Assembly (NCBI RefSeq): GCF_016757755.1
Contig: NZ_CP068437.1
Location: forward strand, 1,426,001-1,490,000
DNA length: 64,000 nucleotides
Reading direction: 5' to 3'
Source: Shewanella sp. KX20019
GTDB taxonomy: Bacteria > Pseudomonadota > Gammaproteobacteria > Enterobacterales > Shewanellaceae
The translations under genes were made by a program, and so were the position numbers. The notes beneath the pieces were generated by a model. The model saw only the letters and a list, made by a program, of their open reading frames with translations, was not told where the DNA came from and made no database searches. Shown here one piece after another: positions 22,563-31,668 of this stretch (positions are counted from its first letter, which is position 1; every line of letters starts with the position of its first letter).

Positions 22563-25028
22563 ATGAAAGTAATGAAATTTGGTGGTACCTCGCTTGCGAA
22601 TTGGCAGCGATTTAAAGCAGCGGCAGAGATTGTTGTTCAGTCTGCAAAGAGTGAAAGTACTGCTGTTGTGCTGTCCGCGCCAGCTACGGTAACCAATGGG
22701 TTAATTGAAATGGTCGAAGTCGCCGTTAATGGCGGTGATTACAAAGTGGTGTTGGCTAAAGTCGAACAGGTGTTCAATGCTCTGTATGGCGAAGCGGCAA
22801 GTACCTTAACCGAAGCGCAAAATCAGCGACTTGCAGAGCGTTTACAACTGCAGATGAAGTTTTGGGGCGATAAGCTTGCGGGAATGAGCTTGCTTAATGA
22901 ATGTCCAGAGAGCGTCGAAGCCGCAGTGTTAGTCGGTGGAGAGAAACTATCCGCTGCATTGATGGTTGAGGTGATGAAAGCGGCTGATTATTCTTCCGCC
23001 ATATTAGAGCCTGAATCTCTTTTAGTTGGCTATGGTCCACGTTTAGAGTCTGCTGTTGATATTGAGGCCAGTAAGGTGCGTTTTAGTCGTTTAAACCTAA
23101 ATGATGCTCATGTTTGGGTGATGCCAGGGTTTACCGCAGGAGATAGCGCTGGAAAGATAGTGACATTGGGGCGTAATGGTTCCGATTACTCTGCCGCTGT
23201 ATTGTCCGCTTGCCTACAAGCGAGCTGCTGCGAGATCTGGACAGATGTTGATGGTGTTTATAACACCGACCCACGTGTTGTCGCAGATGCTAAACTGTTG
23301 TCTCAAATGAGTTATCAAGAGGCGATGGAGGTTTCTTACTTTGGCGCCAAGGTACTGCATCCAAAGACTGTCGCACCTATCGCTCAGTACCACATCCCTT
23401 GCTATATCCGTAATACCCTAAATCCAAAAGCCGTTGGGACTTTAGTGTCCAACGAACTAGATCAAACAGGACTTAATGTTAAGGCCATATCCAATCTTGA
23501 CGATCAAACGATGTTTGATGTGTCTGGGCCAGGCATGAAAGGTATGGTCGGTATGGCCAGCCGTATATTAGGTGCAATATCACGCTCTGGTGTGTCTGTA
23601 TCACTAATTACCCAAAGCTCGTCTGAATACAGCATTAGCTTCTGTGTCTCCACTGAGGATTCAGAGAAAGTGAAATATTCACTAGAGCAAGAGTTTGACC
23701 TCGAACTTAAAAGTGATCTTTTAGAACCGATTGAGATGCGTCACGATTTAGCCATCGTGTCACTTATAGGCGATGGTATGCGTACTCATAAAGGTGTTGC
23801 GGCTAAGTTCTTCCAAGCACTTGCCCAAGCAACCGTTAATATAGTCGCCATTGCTCAAGGCTCTTCAGAACGTTCAATCTCAGCGGTTATTGAACAGCGT
23901 AAGACTAAGCATGCAATTTCAGCGTGTCATCAGTCTTTCTTCGATGTGCAGCACTATCTAGATGTCTTCCTTGTTGGCTGCGGTAATGTTGGTGCTGGGC
24001 TACTTGAGCAGATTAAGCAGCAACGTCAAATGCTTAAAGAGCAACATATCGTCATGCGTGTGTGTGGTATTGCAAATTCTAAGCGGATGTTATTGGATGC
24101 TCAGGGCATTGATTTATTAAGCTGGCAGGGCTTATTAGCGGAATCAAACCAAAGTGCGAACATAGAGGATATGTTGCAGTGGGCTAAAGAGCAGCAATTA
24201 CTCAATCCGGTACTAGTTGACTGCACTTCTAGTGAGTTTGTCTCAGATCAGTATTTAGCGGTGATGAATGCGGGCTTGCATGTCGTTACGCCAAATAAGA
24301 AGGCTAACACTCGCGACATGGTTTATTACAAGGAATTACGTCAAACAGCACTAAAGCAACGTCGTCAGTTTTTATATGAAACAACGGTTGGCGCGGGTTT
24401 ACCTGTTATCGATAACCTTAAAAAATTGTTATTCGCTGGCGATAAGCTACAGCGCTTTAACGGCATTTTATCTGGCAGTCTTTCATATATTTTTGGCATG
24501 CTAGATGAAGGAATGACGCTATCTCAAGCGACGAACATTGCCAGAGACAAGTGTTTTACTGAACCGGATCCACGCGATGACTTAAGCGGTATGGATGTTG
24601 CGCGTAAAGTACTTATTTTGGCGCGTGAGGTCGGCATGGAGCTTGAGTTGTCTGATATCAGTGTTGAGTCGGTATTGCCTAAGTCTTTTGATGCATCAGG
24701 CGATGTTGCGGCGTTTATGGAAAATTTGCCCGCTGCAGATGAAGTAATAGCGCAACGAGTTGAAGCTGCTAAAGCAGAGGGGAAAGTACTGCGTTATGTA
24801 GGCCAAATCGATGGTGAAGGCTGCAAGGTTAAGATCGCAGAAGTCGATGCGAATGATCCGCTATATAGCGTTAAAGGTGGTGAGAATGCGCTAGCATTTT
24901 ATAGCCGTTATTATCAGCCTATTCCCTTTGTGCTTAGAGGTTATGGCGCGGGTACCGATGTGACCGCAGCAGGCGCGTTCGCCGATATTTTAAGAACATT
25001 AAATTGGACTCGTGAGGTTGGCGTATGA
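22563..25028 (+). CDS. thrA: Bifunctional aspartokinase I / homoserine dehydrogenase I
   Basis: Phosphorylates aspartate and later reduces aspartate semialdehyde to homoserine. The kinase (about 1-285) starts MKVMKFGGTSLANW and contains TLGRNGSDYSAAVLSACL and the WTDVDGVYNTDPR block. Two ACT domains follow (about 310-465), the site of threonine feedback. The homoserine dehydrogenase (about 470-821) has VFLVGCGNVGAGLLEQI, the TPNKKANTRD motif and the GILSGSLSYIFG segment. At 821 residues it matches E. coli ThrA (820). ATG 22563 lies six bases after AAGGAG. The stop overlaps thrB by four bases (ATGA). Confidence 0.98.
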   Translation: MKVMKFGGTSLANWQRFKAAAEIVVQSAKSESTAVVLSAPATVTNGLIEMVEVAVNGGDYKVVLAKVEQVFNALYGEAASTLTEAQNQRLAERLQLQMKFWGDKLAGMSLLNECPESVEAAVLVGGEKLSAALMVEVMKAADYSSAILEPESLLVGYGPRLESAVDIEASKVRFSRLNLNDAHVWVMPGFTAGDSAGKIVTLGRNGSDYSAAVLSACLQASCCEIWTDVDGVYNTDPRVVADAKLLSQMSYQEAMEVSYFGAKVLHPKTVAPIAQYHIPCYIRNTLNPKAVGTLVSNELDQTGLNVKAISNLDDQTMFDVSGPGMKGMVGMASRILGAISRSGVSVSLITQSSSEYSISFCVSTEDSEKVKYSLEQEFDLELKSDLLEPIEMRHDLAIVSLIGDGMRTHKGVAAKFFQALAQATVNIVAIAQGSSERSISAVIEQRKTKHAISACHQSFFDVQHYLDVFLVGCGNVGAGLLEQIKQQRQMLKEQHIVMRVCGIANSKRMLLDAQGIDLLSWQGLLAESNQSANIEDMLQWAKEQQLLNPVLVDCTSSEFVSDQYLAVMNAGLHVVTPNKKANTRDMVYYKELRQTALKQRRQFLYETTVGAGLPVIDNLKKLLFAGDKLQRFNGILSGSLSYIFGMLDEGMTLSQATNIARDKCFTEPDPRDDLSGMDVARKVLILAREVGMELELSDISVESVLPKSFDASGDVAAFMENLPAADEVIAQRVEAAKAEGKVLRYVGQIDGEGCKVKIAEVDANDPLYSVKGGENALAFYSRYYQPIPFVLRGYGAGTDVTAAGAFADILRTLNWTREVGV

Positions 25029-25957
25029 GCGTAACAATTTATGCCCCGGCATCAATGGGAAATGTAGGTGTTGGTTTTGACTTGCTCGGTGGGGCGTTAG
25101 CCCCTATAGATGGCAGCTTGCTTGGCGATAAAGTCAGCGTAGAGAGCGCTGAACAGGGGCTTGAATTAACCGTTATCGGCCACTGGGCAAATAAATTACC
25201 AGCGGATCAAAACGAGAATATTGTTTATCAGTGCGCTGTGTTCTTTCTTGCGCATTTAGGCAAAGAGGTAGGGCTTAAATTGACGCTAGAGAAGAACTTG
25301 CCTGTGGGCAGCGGTTTAGGCTCTAGTGCTAGTTCAGTCGTTGCAGCATTAATGGCGTTAAATGAGTATTTTGATAGTCCGTTTTCTGAGCAAGAAGTGC
25401 TTAGGTTGATGGGCGACTTTGAAGGCAAAATCAGTGGTTCAGTACATTATGACAATGTGGCTCCCTGTTTCCTTGGCGGCATGCAACTAATGCTGGATAC
25501 ACCGCAGGCTATTTGTGAACCCATCCCTACGTTCAAACAGTGGTACTGGGTAGTATCCTATCCAGGGATCTCGTTATCAACGGCACGGATGCGTCAGTTG
25601 ATGCCTGAGCATTATTCAAAGCAAACAGCTATCGATTTTGGTCGCTATCTCAGTGCCTTTGTGCACGCTTGTTATAAGCAAGATGATGCGCTAGCAATTT
25701 CAGTGCTAAAAGATGTACTCGCTGAGCCATATCGCGCCGCAGAGATCCCAAATTATCAGCAAGCTAAAACAGCCCTTGCTGATATAGGGATGCTAACAAC
25801 GGGAATTTCCGGTAGCGGGCCGACCCTGTTTACGATTACAGATGATATAGCAACGGCAAAAGCCGCTAAACAGTGGTTAGATGAACACTATATTGATCAA
25901 GCGCTAGGCTTTTCGCATATTTGTCAAATCGATGATTTTGGTGCGCGTCGAGCTTAG
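25025..25957 (+). CDS. thrB: Homoserine kinase
   Basis: A 310-residue GHMP kinase that makes O-phosphohomoserine. The N-terminal VTIYAPASMGNVGVGFDLLGGAL and the ATP-binding LPVGSGLGSSASSVVAAL motif are diagnostic. The C-terminal MLTTGISGSGPTLFTI is GHMP motif 3. Translationally coupled to thrA through ATGA. Followed by thrC after about 95 bases. Confidence 0.97.
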   Translation: MSVTIYAPASMGNVGVGFDLLGGALAPIDGSLLGDKVSVESAEQGLELTVIGHWANKLPADQNENIVYQCAVFFLAHLGKEVGLKLTLEKNLPVGSGLGSSASSVVAALMALNEYFDSPFSEQEVLRLMGDFEGKISGSVHYDNVAPCFLGGMQLMLDTPQAICEPIPTFKQWYWVVSYPGISLSTARMRQLMPEHYSKQTAIDFGRYLSAFVHACYKQDDALAISVLKDVLAEPYRAAEIPNYQQAKTALADIGMLTTGISGSGPTLFTITDDIATAKAAKQWLDEHYIDQALGFSHICQIDDFGARRA

Positions 25958-26052
25958 GTGACAAAGAGTGAATTAGCAGTAAAAGTTTGCCATAGAGAGC
26001 TATTGGTTAGTAACAATTATTAATACAAAATTTGGAATCAAAGGAAGTCGTC

Positions 26053-27339
26053 ATGGAATTGTACAATTTAAAGCATCCATCTCAGGTGGTCAGTTTTACA
26101 CAAGCGGTAAAACTTGGACTTGGAAAAGACCGCGGGCTGTTCTTTCCAAAACATATTCCGACATTAGGTGATATTGACGGTTTACTTGCATTGCCATTTG
26201 TAGAGCGCAGTAAGAAGATTATCGGTGCTTGGCTAGCTGAAGAGTTGGGTCAAGATACGGTTGATCGCATCGTTGAACGGGCATTTAATTTCGATCTGCC
26301 GCTGGTACAAGCTGAAAAGGACTTGTACAGCTTAGAGCTATTCCATGGTCCGACATTAGCGTTTAAAGATTTTGGCGCGCGCTTTATGGCGCAATGCTTA
26401 AATGAGCTGGCAAAAGATGAGAAAATTAATATCCTAACCGCGACCTCTGGAGATACTGGCGCAGCGGTGGCGGATGCTTTTTACGGGCTGGATAATATCA
26501 ATGTGGTGGTGCTATACCCTAAAGGTAAAATCAGTGTACTGCAGGAAAAGATGTTTACCACTCTAGGTGACAATATTCATACCGTGGCTGTCAGTGCTGA
26601 TTTCGATGCCTGCCAGACCTTAGTTAAGCAATCATTTGAAGACGGTGATATTCGAGATGGTTTGCACCTTAACTCTGCCAACTCAATCAATATTAGTCGT
26701 CTATTGGCACAGATTTGCTATTACTTTGAGGCGGTGGCGCAGTTTAAACAAAACAATAACTCAGATCCGGTTATCGCAGTGCCCAGTGGTAACTTTGGCA
26801 ACCTAACGGCAGGGCTTTTTGCCAAAGCAATGGGTCTGCCGATTAAACGCTTTATCGCTGCCACAAACAGCAATGATACTGTGCCTCGTTATCTCGATGA
26901 TGGCGAATGGTCACCGCATTTAACAGTAGCGACCATGTCTAATGCAATGGATGTTGCTGAACCAAGTAATTGGCCGCGAGTTGAAGCCATTGTTAAAGCG
27001 ATGAACTGGTCATTAGCCGATATTAAAGGGATTGGTGTGACAGAATCCGATACTGTTGATTCTGTCAAAGCACTTCATGCAGTGGGTTATCTATCTGAGC
27101 CACACGCGGCTATTGCAGCATTTGCCTTAAAGCAAACGCTATTAGCAGATGAAAAGGGGATCTTTCTTGGCACAGCCCACCCAGCAAAATTCAACGAAGT
27201 GGTTGAGCAGATCTTGGAAGTGGATTTGCCATTGCCGGCCGAGCTGGCGGCTGTGGTACCCAAGACTATTTTGTCTGCCAATCTAGCAGCAGACTTTGAG
27301 GCATTAAAGCGGCACTTGTTTACTATTTTAGCTAAATAG
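26053..27339 (+). CDS. thrC: Threonine synthase
   Basis: The PLP enzyme that turns phosphohomoserine into threonine. The 428-residue length equals E. coli ThrC. Key segments are LELFHGPTLAFKDFGARFMAQ (the PLP lysine in AFKD), TATSGDTGAAVADAFYG, VPSGNFGNLTAGLFAK and GTAHPAKFNEVV. ATG 26053 follows AAGGAAG; the upstream in-frame start at 26032 would add a stretch not seen in the family. Last gene of the thr operon. Confidence 0.97.
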   Translation: MELYNLKHPSQVVSFTQAVKLGLGKDRGLFFPKHIPTLGDIDGLLALPFVERSKKIIGAWLAEELGQDTVDRIVERAFNFDLPLVQAEKDLYSLELFHGPTLAFKDFGARFMAQCLNELAKDEKINILTATSGDTGAAVADAFYGLDNINVVVLYPKGKISVLQEKMFTTLGDNIHTVAVSADFDACQTLVKQSFEDGDIRDGLHLNSANSINISRLLAQICYYFEAVAQFKQNNNSDPVIAVPSGNFGNLTAGLFAKAMGLPIKRFIAATNSNDTVPRYLDDGEWSPHLTVATMSNAMDVAEPSNWPRVEAIVKAMNWSLADIKGIGVTESDTVDSVKALHAVGYLSEPHAAIAAFALKQTLLADEKGIFLGTAHPAKFNEVVEQILEVDLPLPAELAAVVPKTILSANLAADFEALKRHLFTILAK

Positions 27340-27365
27340 CCTGAGGTATCACGGTGTAGCGTTGA

Positions 27366-27397
27366 AAAGAGAAGCTGTTATGGCTTCTCTTTTTTTG
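27366..27397 (+). terminator. Terminator of the thr operon
   Basis: AAAGAGAAGC and GCTTCTCTTT enclose seven bases and are followed by a T-run. Confidence 0.88.
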
Positions 27398-27520
27398 TGG
27401 GTGAAATGTACATTCGCTGTGTTTTTGTTCGCGACGAGTAAAGTTGCCGCAGCAAGGTTGGTGTATTTAATTAGAAGTATTAACATGTGCAGCCGGATGT
27501 ATTAGTTAGATCTACTTTAG

Positions 27521-27536
27521 CGTGATCTGTGTCACG
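27521..27536 (+). promoter_or_regulatory. CRP-type site upstream of a small lipoprotein
   Basis: CGTGA-TCTGTG-TCACG has perfect symmetry in the outer five bases and the N6 spacing of CRP sites. It lies 60 bases before the chosen lipoprotein start. Confidence 0.6.
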
Positions 27537-27595
27537 TTGTTAGCTTGAAATATTTTATATTGTGCGGCGCAGTTTTTACTAAAGGTGTCGTATCG

Positions 27596-27886
27596 GTGTT
27601 ACGTTTTATAGTCAGTGTATTGTTAATCAGTTTGTTAAGTGGTTGCGCCAGTGAAGAGTTTCAACTGTACCACCGGATAAACGAAGCATATGACTTTGAA
27701 GTCACCCACTGCGATAGCTTTGCTATGGTAACAGGCATAGGGCGTGGAGAAACCGCCCTAGCAGATGCTAAGCTCAGTGCTATTAAACAGGGTGAAGAGA
27801 TCGAAGGAACGCATATAGTTTGGTTGCAAGTCGACTTAGGTGAGCCAACTAAAGTGGTTGCGGTTATCTATAAGTGTTTAATGTAA
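27596..27886 (+). CDS. Small outer-membrane lipoprotein, function unknown
   Basis: A 96-residue protein with a lipoprotein signal: LRFIVSVLLISLLSGCAS, lipobox LSGC. The mature part carries two further cysteines (THCDSF and the C-terminal YKC), which may form a disulfide, and a VTGIGRGETALADAKLSAIKQGEEIEGTHIVWLQ segment reminiscent of RcsF/DUF4156-type small lipoproteins. That resemblance is weak. I chose GTG 27596 because AAAGGTG lies upstream and the signal peptide then begins properly; a TTG at 27545 would lengthen it to 113 residues. Confidence 0.6.
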   Translation: MLRFIVSVLLISLLSGCASEEFQLYHRINEAYDFEVTHCDSFAMVTGIGRGETALADAKLSAIKQGEEIEGTHIVWLQVDLGEPTKVVAVIYKCLM

Positions 27887-27907
27887 TCCTCTGTAATATC
27901 CCAGTGT

Positions 27908-28765
27908 TCATTGCGCTTTAGTCATACTGCGTAACCAGTTAATCTCTTCAGGCCACAACTCGGCACTGGTCGTTTCTAGGATCAGTGGTATCCCTTTAAC
28001 AGCTTCAAGTGTCATTAGCGTCGCAAACGCTTCTGCACCTATCTCTCCCTTCCCTAGAGATTCATGACGGTCGACCCGACTGTTAAGTCCAGTTTTACTG
28101 TCGTTTAAATGCATCGCTTTGAGATATTGGTTACCAACAATGTTATCAAACTCAGCAAAAACGGCTCTGCAGCTTTCTTGGCTGCGAATATCATAGCCAG
28201 CGGCAAACATATGGCAGGTGTCGATACAGATACCGACTCGTGACTTATCTTCAACGGCGTCAATTATCTGAGCGAGTTGCTCAAAACTATGGCCTAGATT
28301 TGAACCTTGACCCGCAGTATTTTCGATCACCGCAGTCACAGTACTTGAACGCGCGAGGGCAAAGTTTATCGAGTCACTTATTCGCCTTATACATTTATCG
28401 GTGTCAATCTTTCTTAAGTGGCTACCGGGGTGAAAATTGAGTAGGGTTAAACCAATTTGTTCACATCTGGCTATCTCATCAAAAAAAGCTTCACGTGATT
28501 TTGTTAGTAGCTCGTCATCAGGGTGCCCTAGATTAATTAGGTAACTGTCATGGGGTAGAATGGCATCCATTGAAATGTTAGCTATTTGGCAGTTTTCTTG
28601 AAATAGCTCGATTTGCTTTTCATCTAGTGCCTTGCTTACCCAACGTCGCTGATTTTTGGTGAACAGTGCAAAAGCGTTAGCGCCTATAGCGGCTGCATTT
28701 ATCGGTGCATTTGCGATGCCGCCAGAGGCACTGACATGCGCGCCTATCAAGTAGTTCGGTTGCAT
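27908..28765 (-). CDS. nfo: Endonuclease IV (AP endonuclease)
   Basis: Cleaves DNA 5' to abasic sites and oxidised 3' ends during base-excision repair, using three zinc ions. The 285-residue protein starts MQPNYLIGAHVSASGGIANAP and has the family motifs ENTAGQGSNLG, VGICIDTCHMFAAGYDIR and MHLNDSKTGLNSRVDRHESLGKGEIG. The length equals E. coli Nfo. A longer frame reaching 28861 adds 32 residues with no family match, so ATG 28765 is used. Confidence 0.96.
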   Translation of the reverse strand: MQPNYLIGAHVSASGGIANAPINAAAIGANAFALFTKNQRRWVSKALDEKQIELFQENCQIANISMDAILPHDSYLINLGHPDDELLTKSREAFFDEIARCEQIGLTLLNFHPGSHLRKIDTDKCIRRISDSINFALARSSTVTAVIENTAGQGSNLGHSFEQLAQIIDAVEDKSRVGICIDTCHMFAAGYDIRSQESCRAVFAEFDNIVGNQYLKAMHLNDSKTGLNSRVDRHESLGKGEIGAEAFATLMTLEAVKGIPLILETTSAELWPEEINWLRSMTKAQ

Positions 28766-28890
28766 TACTCTTATTCCTGTATTTTTATTGACTGAGTGAT
28801 GCTGTAAGCAGCTCACAGTTATTTTAGCGCTATTAGCACCTATGTAGGGTGTTATCAGCAAAATAAGTGATTGTAAGTTAGTCTAATTTT

Positions 28891-28906
28891 GTTGATCTCT
28901 GTCACG
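28891..28906 (+). promoter_or_regulatory. CRP-like site upstream of the hemerythrin gene
   Basis: TTGA-TCTCTG-TCACG keeps the TGA-N6-TCA core and lies about 95 bases before the hemerythrin-like gene. One half-site is imperfect. Confidence 0.45.
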
Positions 28907-28999
28907 ATGATACGCATTAGCATTTTGTTATAGTTGGATGTTATTCGTACGGTTTACTAATATTGTATCTAGTGAGGGTTAATTCGGGTGGAGAAAACT

Positions 29000-29539
29000 A
29001 TGCTAGCCAGACTCATGCACGATCACAAGCATATTGGTATTTTGCTTAAGATTTTAAAGACCAAGCACATTAAGCTAGCGGCAGGTGAGGCGATTAACTA
29101 TAACTTAGTCCGTGACATAGTTGAGTATATGCAAAGCTATGCCGAGCACAGCCATCACCCCTTAGAGGAGGTGATTTCAGAGTTTTATTGGAACAAGTTA
29201 GGCAGAGCTCATATTAATGAAACACTCACAGCTGAGCATAAAAAGCTGGTTGATGCGTCAGCATCGTTAATGACAACGCTTAATTTAATCTTGAGTGATG
29301 TTGTCGTTTCAAAAGAGCTGCTCGTTCGTGACTTAGAAAGCTATGTCGAACTACAGCAATCACATATGGAGTTTGAGGAGTCAACGGTATTTCCAAAGTG
29401 GTCTGATGTGATTACCGAGACAGATTGGCAGACAGTAGTAGAGATGTGCGATGCTAGACTCATCGACGATCCGTTATTTAGTGAAAATGACAGCCTGCTG
29501 TTTGAGGAGCTTAAAGAGTACATCGAGATAGCTGATTAA
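29000..29539 (+). CDS. Hemerythrin-like HHE-domain protein
   Basis: A 179-residue all-helical protein. Histidines and glutamates are placed as in hemerythrin HHE domains: MHDHKHIG (start), YAEHSHHPLEEVI, ETLTAEHKKLVD, and QQSHMEFEESTVFPKW. These residues should bind a di-iron centre; members sense or store oxygen or NO, or aid iron-sulfur repair (YtfE), but this protein lacks the Cys-rich ScdA/YtfE N-terminus. ATG 29000 has GGAG six bases upstream; a GTG four codons earlier is possible. Monocistronic. Confidence 0.82.
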   Translation: MLARLMHDHKHIGILLKILKTKHIKLAAGEAINYNLVRDIVEYMQSYAEHSHHPLEEVISEFYWNKLGRAHINETLTAEHKKLVDASASLMTTLNLILSDVVVSKELLVRDLESYVELQQSHMEFEESTVFPKWSDVITETDWQTVVEMCDARLIDDPLFSENDSLLFEELKEYIEIAD

Positions 29540-29558
29540 TGTATTAATTGGTGCGATC

Positions 29559-29584
29559 AAAAAGAGCGCATATGCGCTCTTTTT
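29559..29584. terminator. Bidirectional terminator, hemerythrin / DUF3545
   Basis: A 26-base perfect palindrome with AAAAAGAGCGC and GCGCTCTTTTT arms lies between convergent genes. Confidence 0.85.
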
Positions 29585-29595
29585 AATCTAGTTGC

Positions 29596-29784
29596 TTACA
29601 TTAGGAGGGTGTCTAGCTCACAGTTAAAGCTGTTATCTATATCTTGAAGTTCTTTAAGCAAACGATGCTTTTCTTTTAAAGCTTCAATTTCACGCCATTT
29701 TCGCTTTTTATTGGAGCTCCTTGAGCGGCTTGCAGGCTTCTCAACGATACTATCTAGCGCACTACCATAATCAAGTCGATTCAT
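29596..29784 (-). CDS. DUF3545-family small protein
   Basis: A 62-residue basic then acidic protein. The core KKRKWREIEALKEKHRLLKELQDID is typical of DUF3545, a family of small proteins in Shewanella, Vibrio and relatives with no known function. A very strong ribosome-binding site (TAGGAGG) precedes the ATG. The coiled-coil-like helix and basic patch would suit nucleic-acid or ribosome binding, but that is a guess. Confidence 0.8.
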   Translation of the reverse strand: MNRLDYGSALDSIVEKPASRSRSSNKKRKWREIEALKEKHRLLKELQDIDNSFNCELDTLLM

Positions 29785-29962
29785 GGCAACCTCCTATTGT
29801 TTATTTTGTCTTCAATGTAATAGCATGCTTTTCAAGTATGGTGCAACATAAATGTTTCATTTTTGTTAACTTGATGTGAAGTTTAATTTTATTCTAGGAG
29901 GGGAAGTGCGGATAAACATGAATAATATTTATGTTTATTGGAGTTGTTAGCTGCGAAAATTA

Positions 29963-29988
29963 AAAAAGCCAGTCGAAACTGGCCTTTT
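29963..29988 (-). terminator. Terminator after pgi
   Basis: GCCAGT-CGAA-ACTGGC with flanking A/T tracts. On the minus strand a TTTTTTAATT tail follows. Confidence 0.82.
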
Positions 29989-30012
29989 AAATAAGAATAG
30001 TGAATTAACTAC

Positions 30013-31650
30013 TTATATTTTGCGCTGTTTAAATAAGTTAATTAGCGCATTGCTCGACGTATCTAAATCAGTGGCGTCTGTATTGGCGGTTAATCTGTCG
30101 AGCACATCATTACCTAATTGCTTGCCTAGCTCAACTCCCCATTGATCAAAAGAGTTTATCTGCCATATGGCGCCTTGAACAAAGGTCCTGTGCTCATATA
30201 GCGCAATTAGAGCGCCTAATGTCGAAGGAGTTAGCTTGTCCATTAACAATGTATTGCTTGGCTTATTACCAGGCATGACTTTGTGCTTGGCAATAAGTTG
30301 TTTCTCACTGTCTGACAATGCACTGCTACTCAGTTCTGCAAATGCTTCATCATGGGTTCGACCTTGCATCAATGCTTGGGTTTGCCCGAAACAGTTGGAG
30401 GCCAGTTGCACATGATGCTCACCGATAGGGTTATGACTGTTTAGCGGCATAATAAAATCGGCAGGGATAAGCGCTGTACCTTGATGTAAAAGCTGGTGGT
30501 ATGCATGTTGTCCATTAGTACCTTCACCGCCCCAAATCACCGGCCCTGTGCTGTAGTCAACATCGGTGCCGTTTAGGGTGACTGACTTACCGTTACTTTC
30601 CATATCCAGCTGTTGGAAGTAAGCGGGTAGACCGCGCAAGTAGTGATCGTAAGTGAGCACTACATGAGATTGAGCGTTAAAGAAACTGCCGTACCATAGG
30701 GAGAATAGCCCCATAATGACCGGCATGTTATCTTCTAACGGTGTTTGCACAAAATGGTTGTCCATCTCATGTGCACCCGCCAACAATTCACGGAAGTTAT
30801 CCATGCCCACTAATAGCGCAATAGGTAGTCCAATTGCAGACCAAAGCGAGTAGCGGCCACCCACCCAATCCCACATTGGGAAGATATTATCTGCATCGAT
30901 GCCAAATTCAGTTGCTTTAGCCACATTGGAGCTTACGGCAACAAAGTGCTTAGCAACATCTGCTTGAGTAGCACCTTGGGCTAAGAACCAACTCTTAGCA
31001 CTTAATGTGTTGGTCAATGTCTCTTGGGTACCAAAAGACTTTGAGGACATAACAAACAGGGTTGTTTCTGAATCGAGTCCTTTAAGTTTTTCAGTAATTG
31101 ACGTGCCATCAACATTGGCAACAAAATGACAATTTAACTGACCCGTCCAATAGGGACGCAGTGCTTGAGAGACTATTTTAGGACCTAAAAATGACCCACC
31201 GATACCAATACTGACAACATCAGTAATAGTCTTACCAGTATAGCCTTTCCATTCACCACTCGTTACTGAGCGAACAAAGCTTGCCATCTTGTCTAAGGTT
31301 TGCTGAACTTCAGCAACAATGTTGACACCGTCAACATTAATAACCTTACCTTTTGGCGCTCGCAAAGCGGTATGGAGTACTGCTCGTTGCTCGGTATTGT
31401 TAATGGTGTCACCAGCGAACATTGCTTTGATTTTTTCTTCAAGTTTAGACTCTTTTGCCAATGCAAAAAGCAGTGACAGAGTTTCTGTTGAAGCTCTATT
31501 TTTAGAGTAATCTAAAAGCAGTCCACATGCCTTGGTAGACATGTCATCAAATCGCTGTGGCTGTTGCTGAAACAGTTCTCGCATATGCGGCACTGTTGTA
31601 CTGTGTTGTGCTAGCGCTTGCCAACTAGCAAGCTGAGTCAGTTCGGTCAT
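30013..31650 (-). CDS. pgi: Glucose-6-phosphate isomerase
   Basis: Interconverts glucose 6-phosphate and fructose 6-phosphate. The 545-residue protein has the signatures VSIGIGGSFLGPKIVSQAL, FVMSSKSFGTQETLTN, WVGGRYSLWSAIGLPIAL and GQHAYHQLLHQGT. Catalytic Glu and Lys regions (ESNGKS; EHRTFVQGAIWQINSFDQWGVELGKQL) are present. It is the second gene after tal, 18 bases downstream, so tal-pgi form an operon. Shewanella typically use the Entner-Doudoroff path, so Pgi may run mainly in the gluconeogenic direction. Confidence 0.98.
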   Translation of the reverse strand: MTELTQLASWQALAQHSTTVPHMRELFQQQPQRFDDMSTKACGLLLDYSKNRASTETLSLLFALAKESKLEEKIKAMFAGDTINNTEQRAVLHTALRAPKGKVINVDGVNIVAEVQQTLDKMASFVRSVTSGEWKGYTGKTITDVVSIGIGGSFLGPKIVSQALRPYWTGQLNCHFVANVDGTSITEKLKGLDSETTLFVMSSKSFGTQETLTNTLSAKSWFLAQGATQADVAKHFVAVSSNVAKATEFGIDADNIFPMWDWVGGRYSLWSAIGLPIALLVGMDNFRELLAGAHEMDNHFVQTPLEDNMPVIMGLFSLWYGSFFNAQSHVVLTYDHYLRGLPAYFQQLDMESNGKSVTLNGTDVDYSTGPVIWGGEGTNGQHAYHQLLHQGTALIPADFIMPLNSHNPIGEHHVQLASNCFGQTQALMQGRTHDEAFAELSSSALSDSEKQLIAKHKVMPGNKPSNTLLMDKLTPSTLGALIALYEHRTFVQGAIWQINSFDQWGVELGKQLGNDVLDRLTANTDATDLDTSSNALINLFKQRKI

Positions 31651-31668
31651 TTTAGTAGTCCTACTCCC

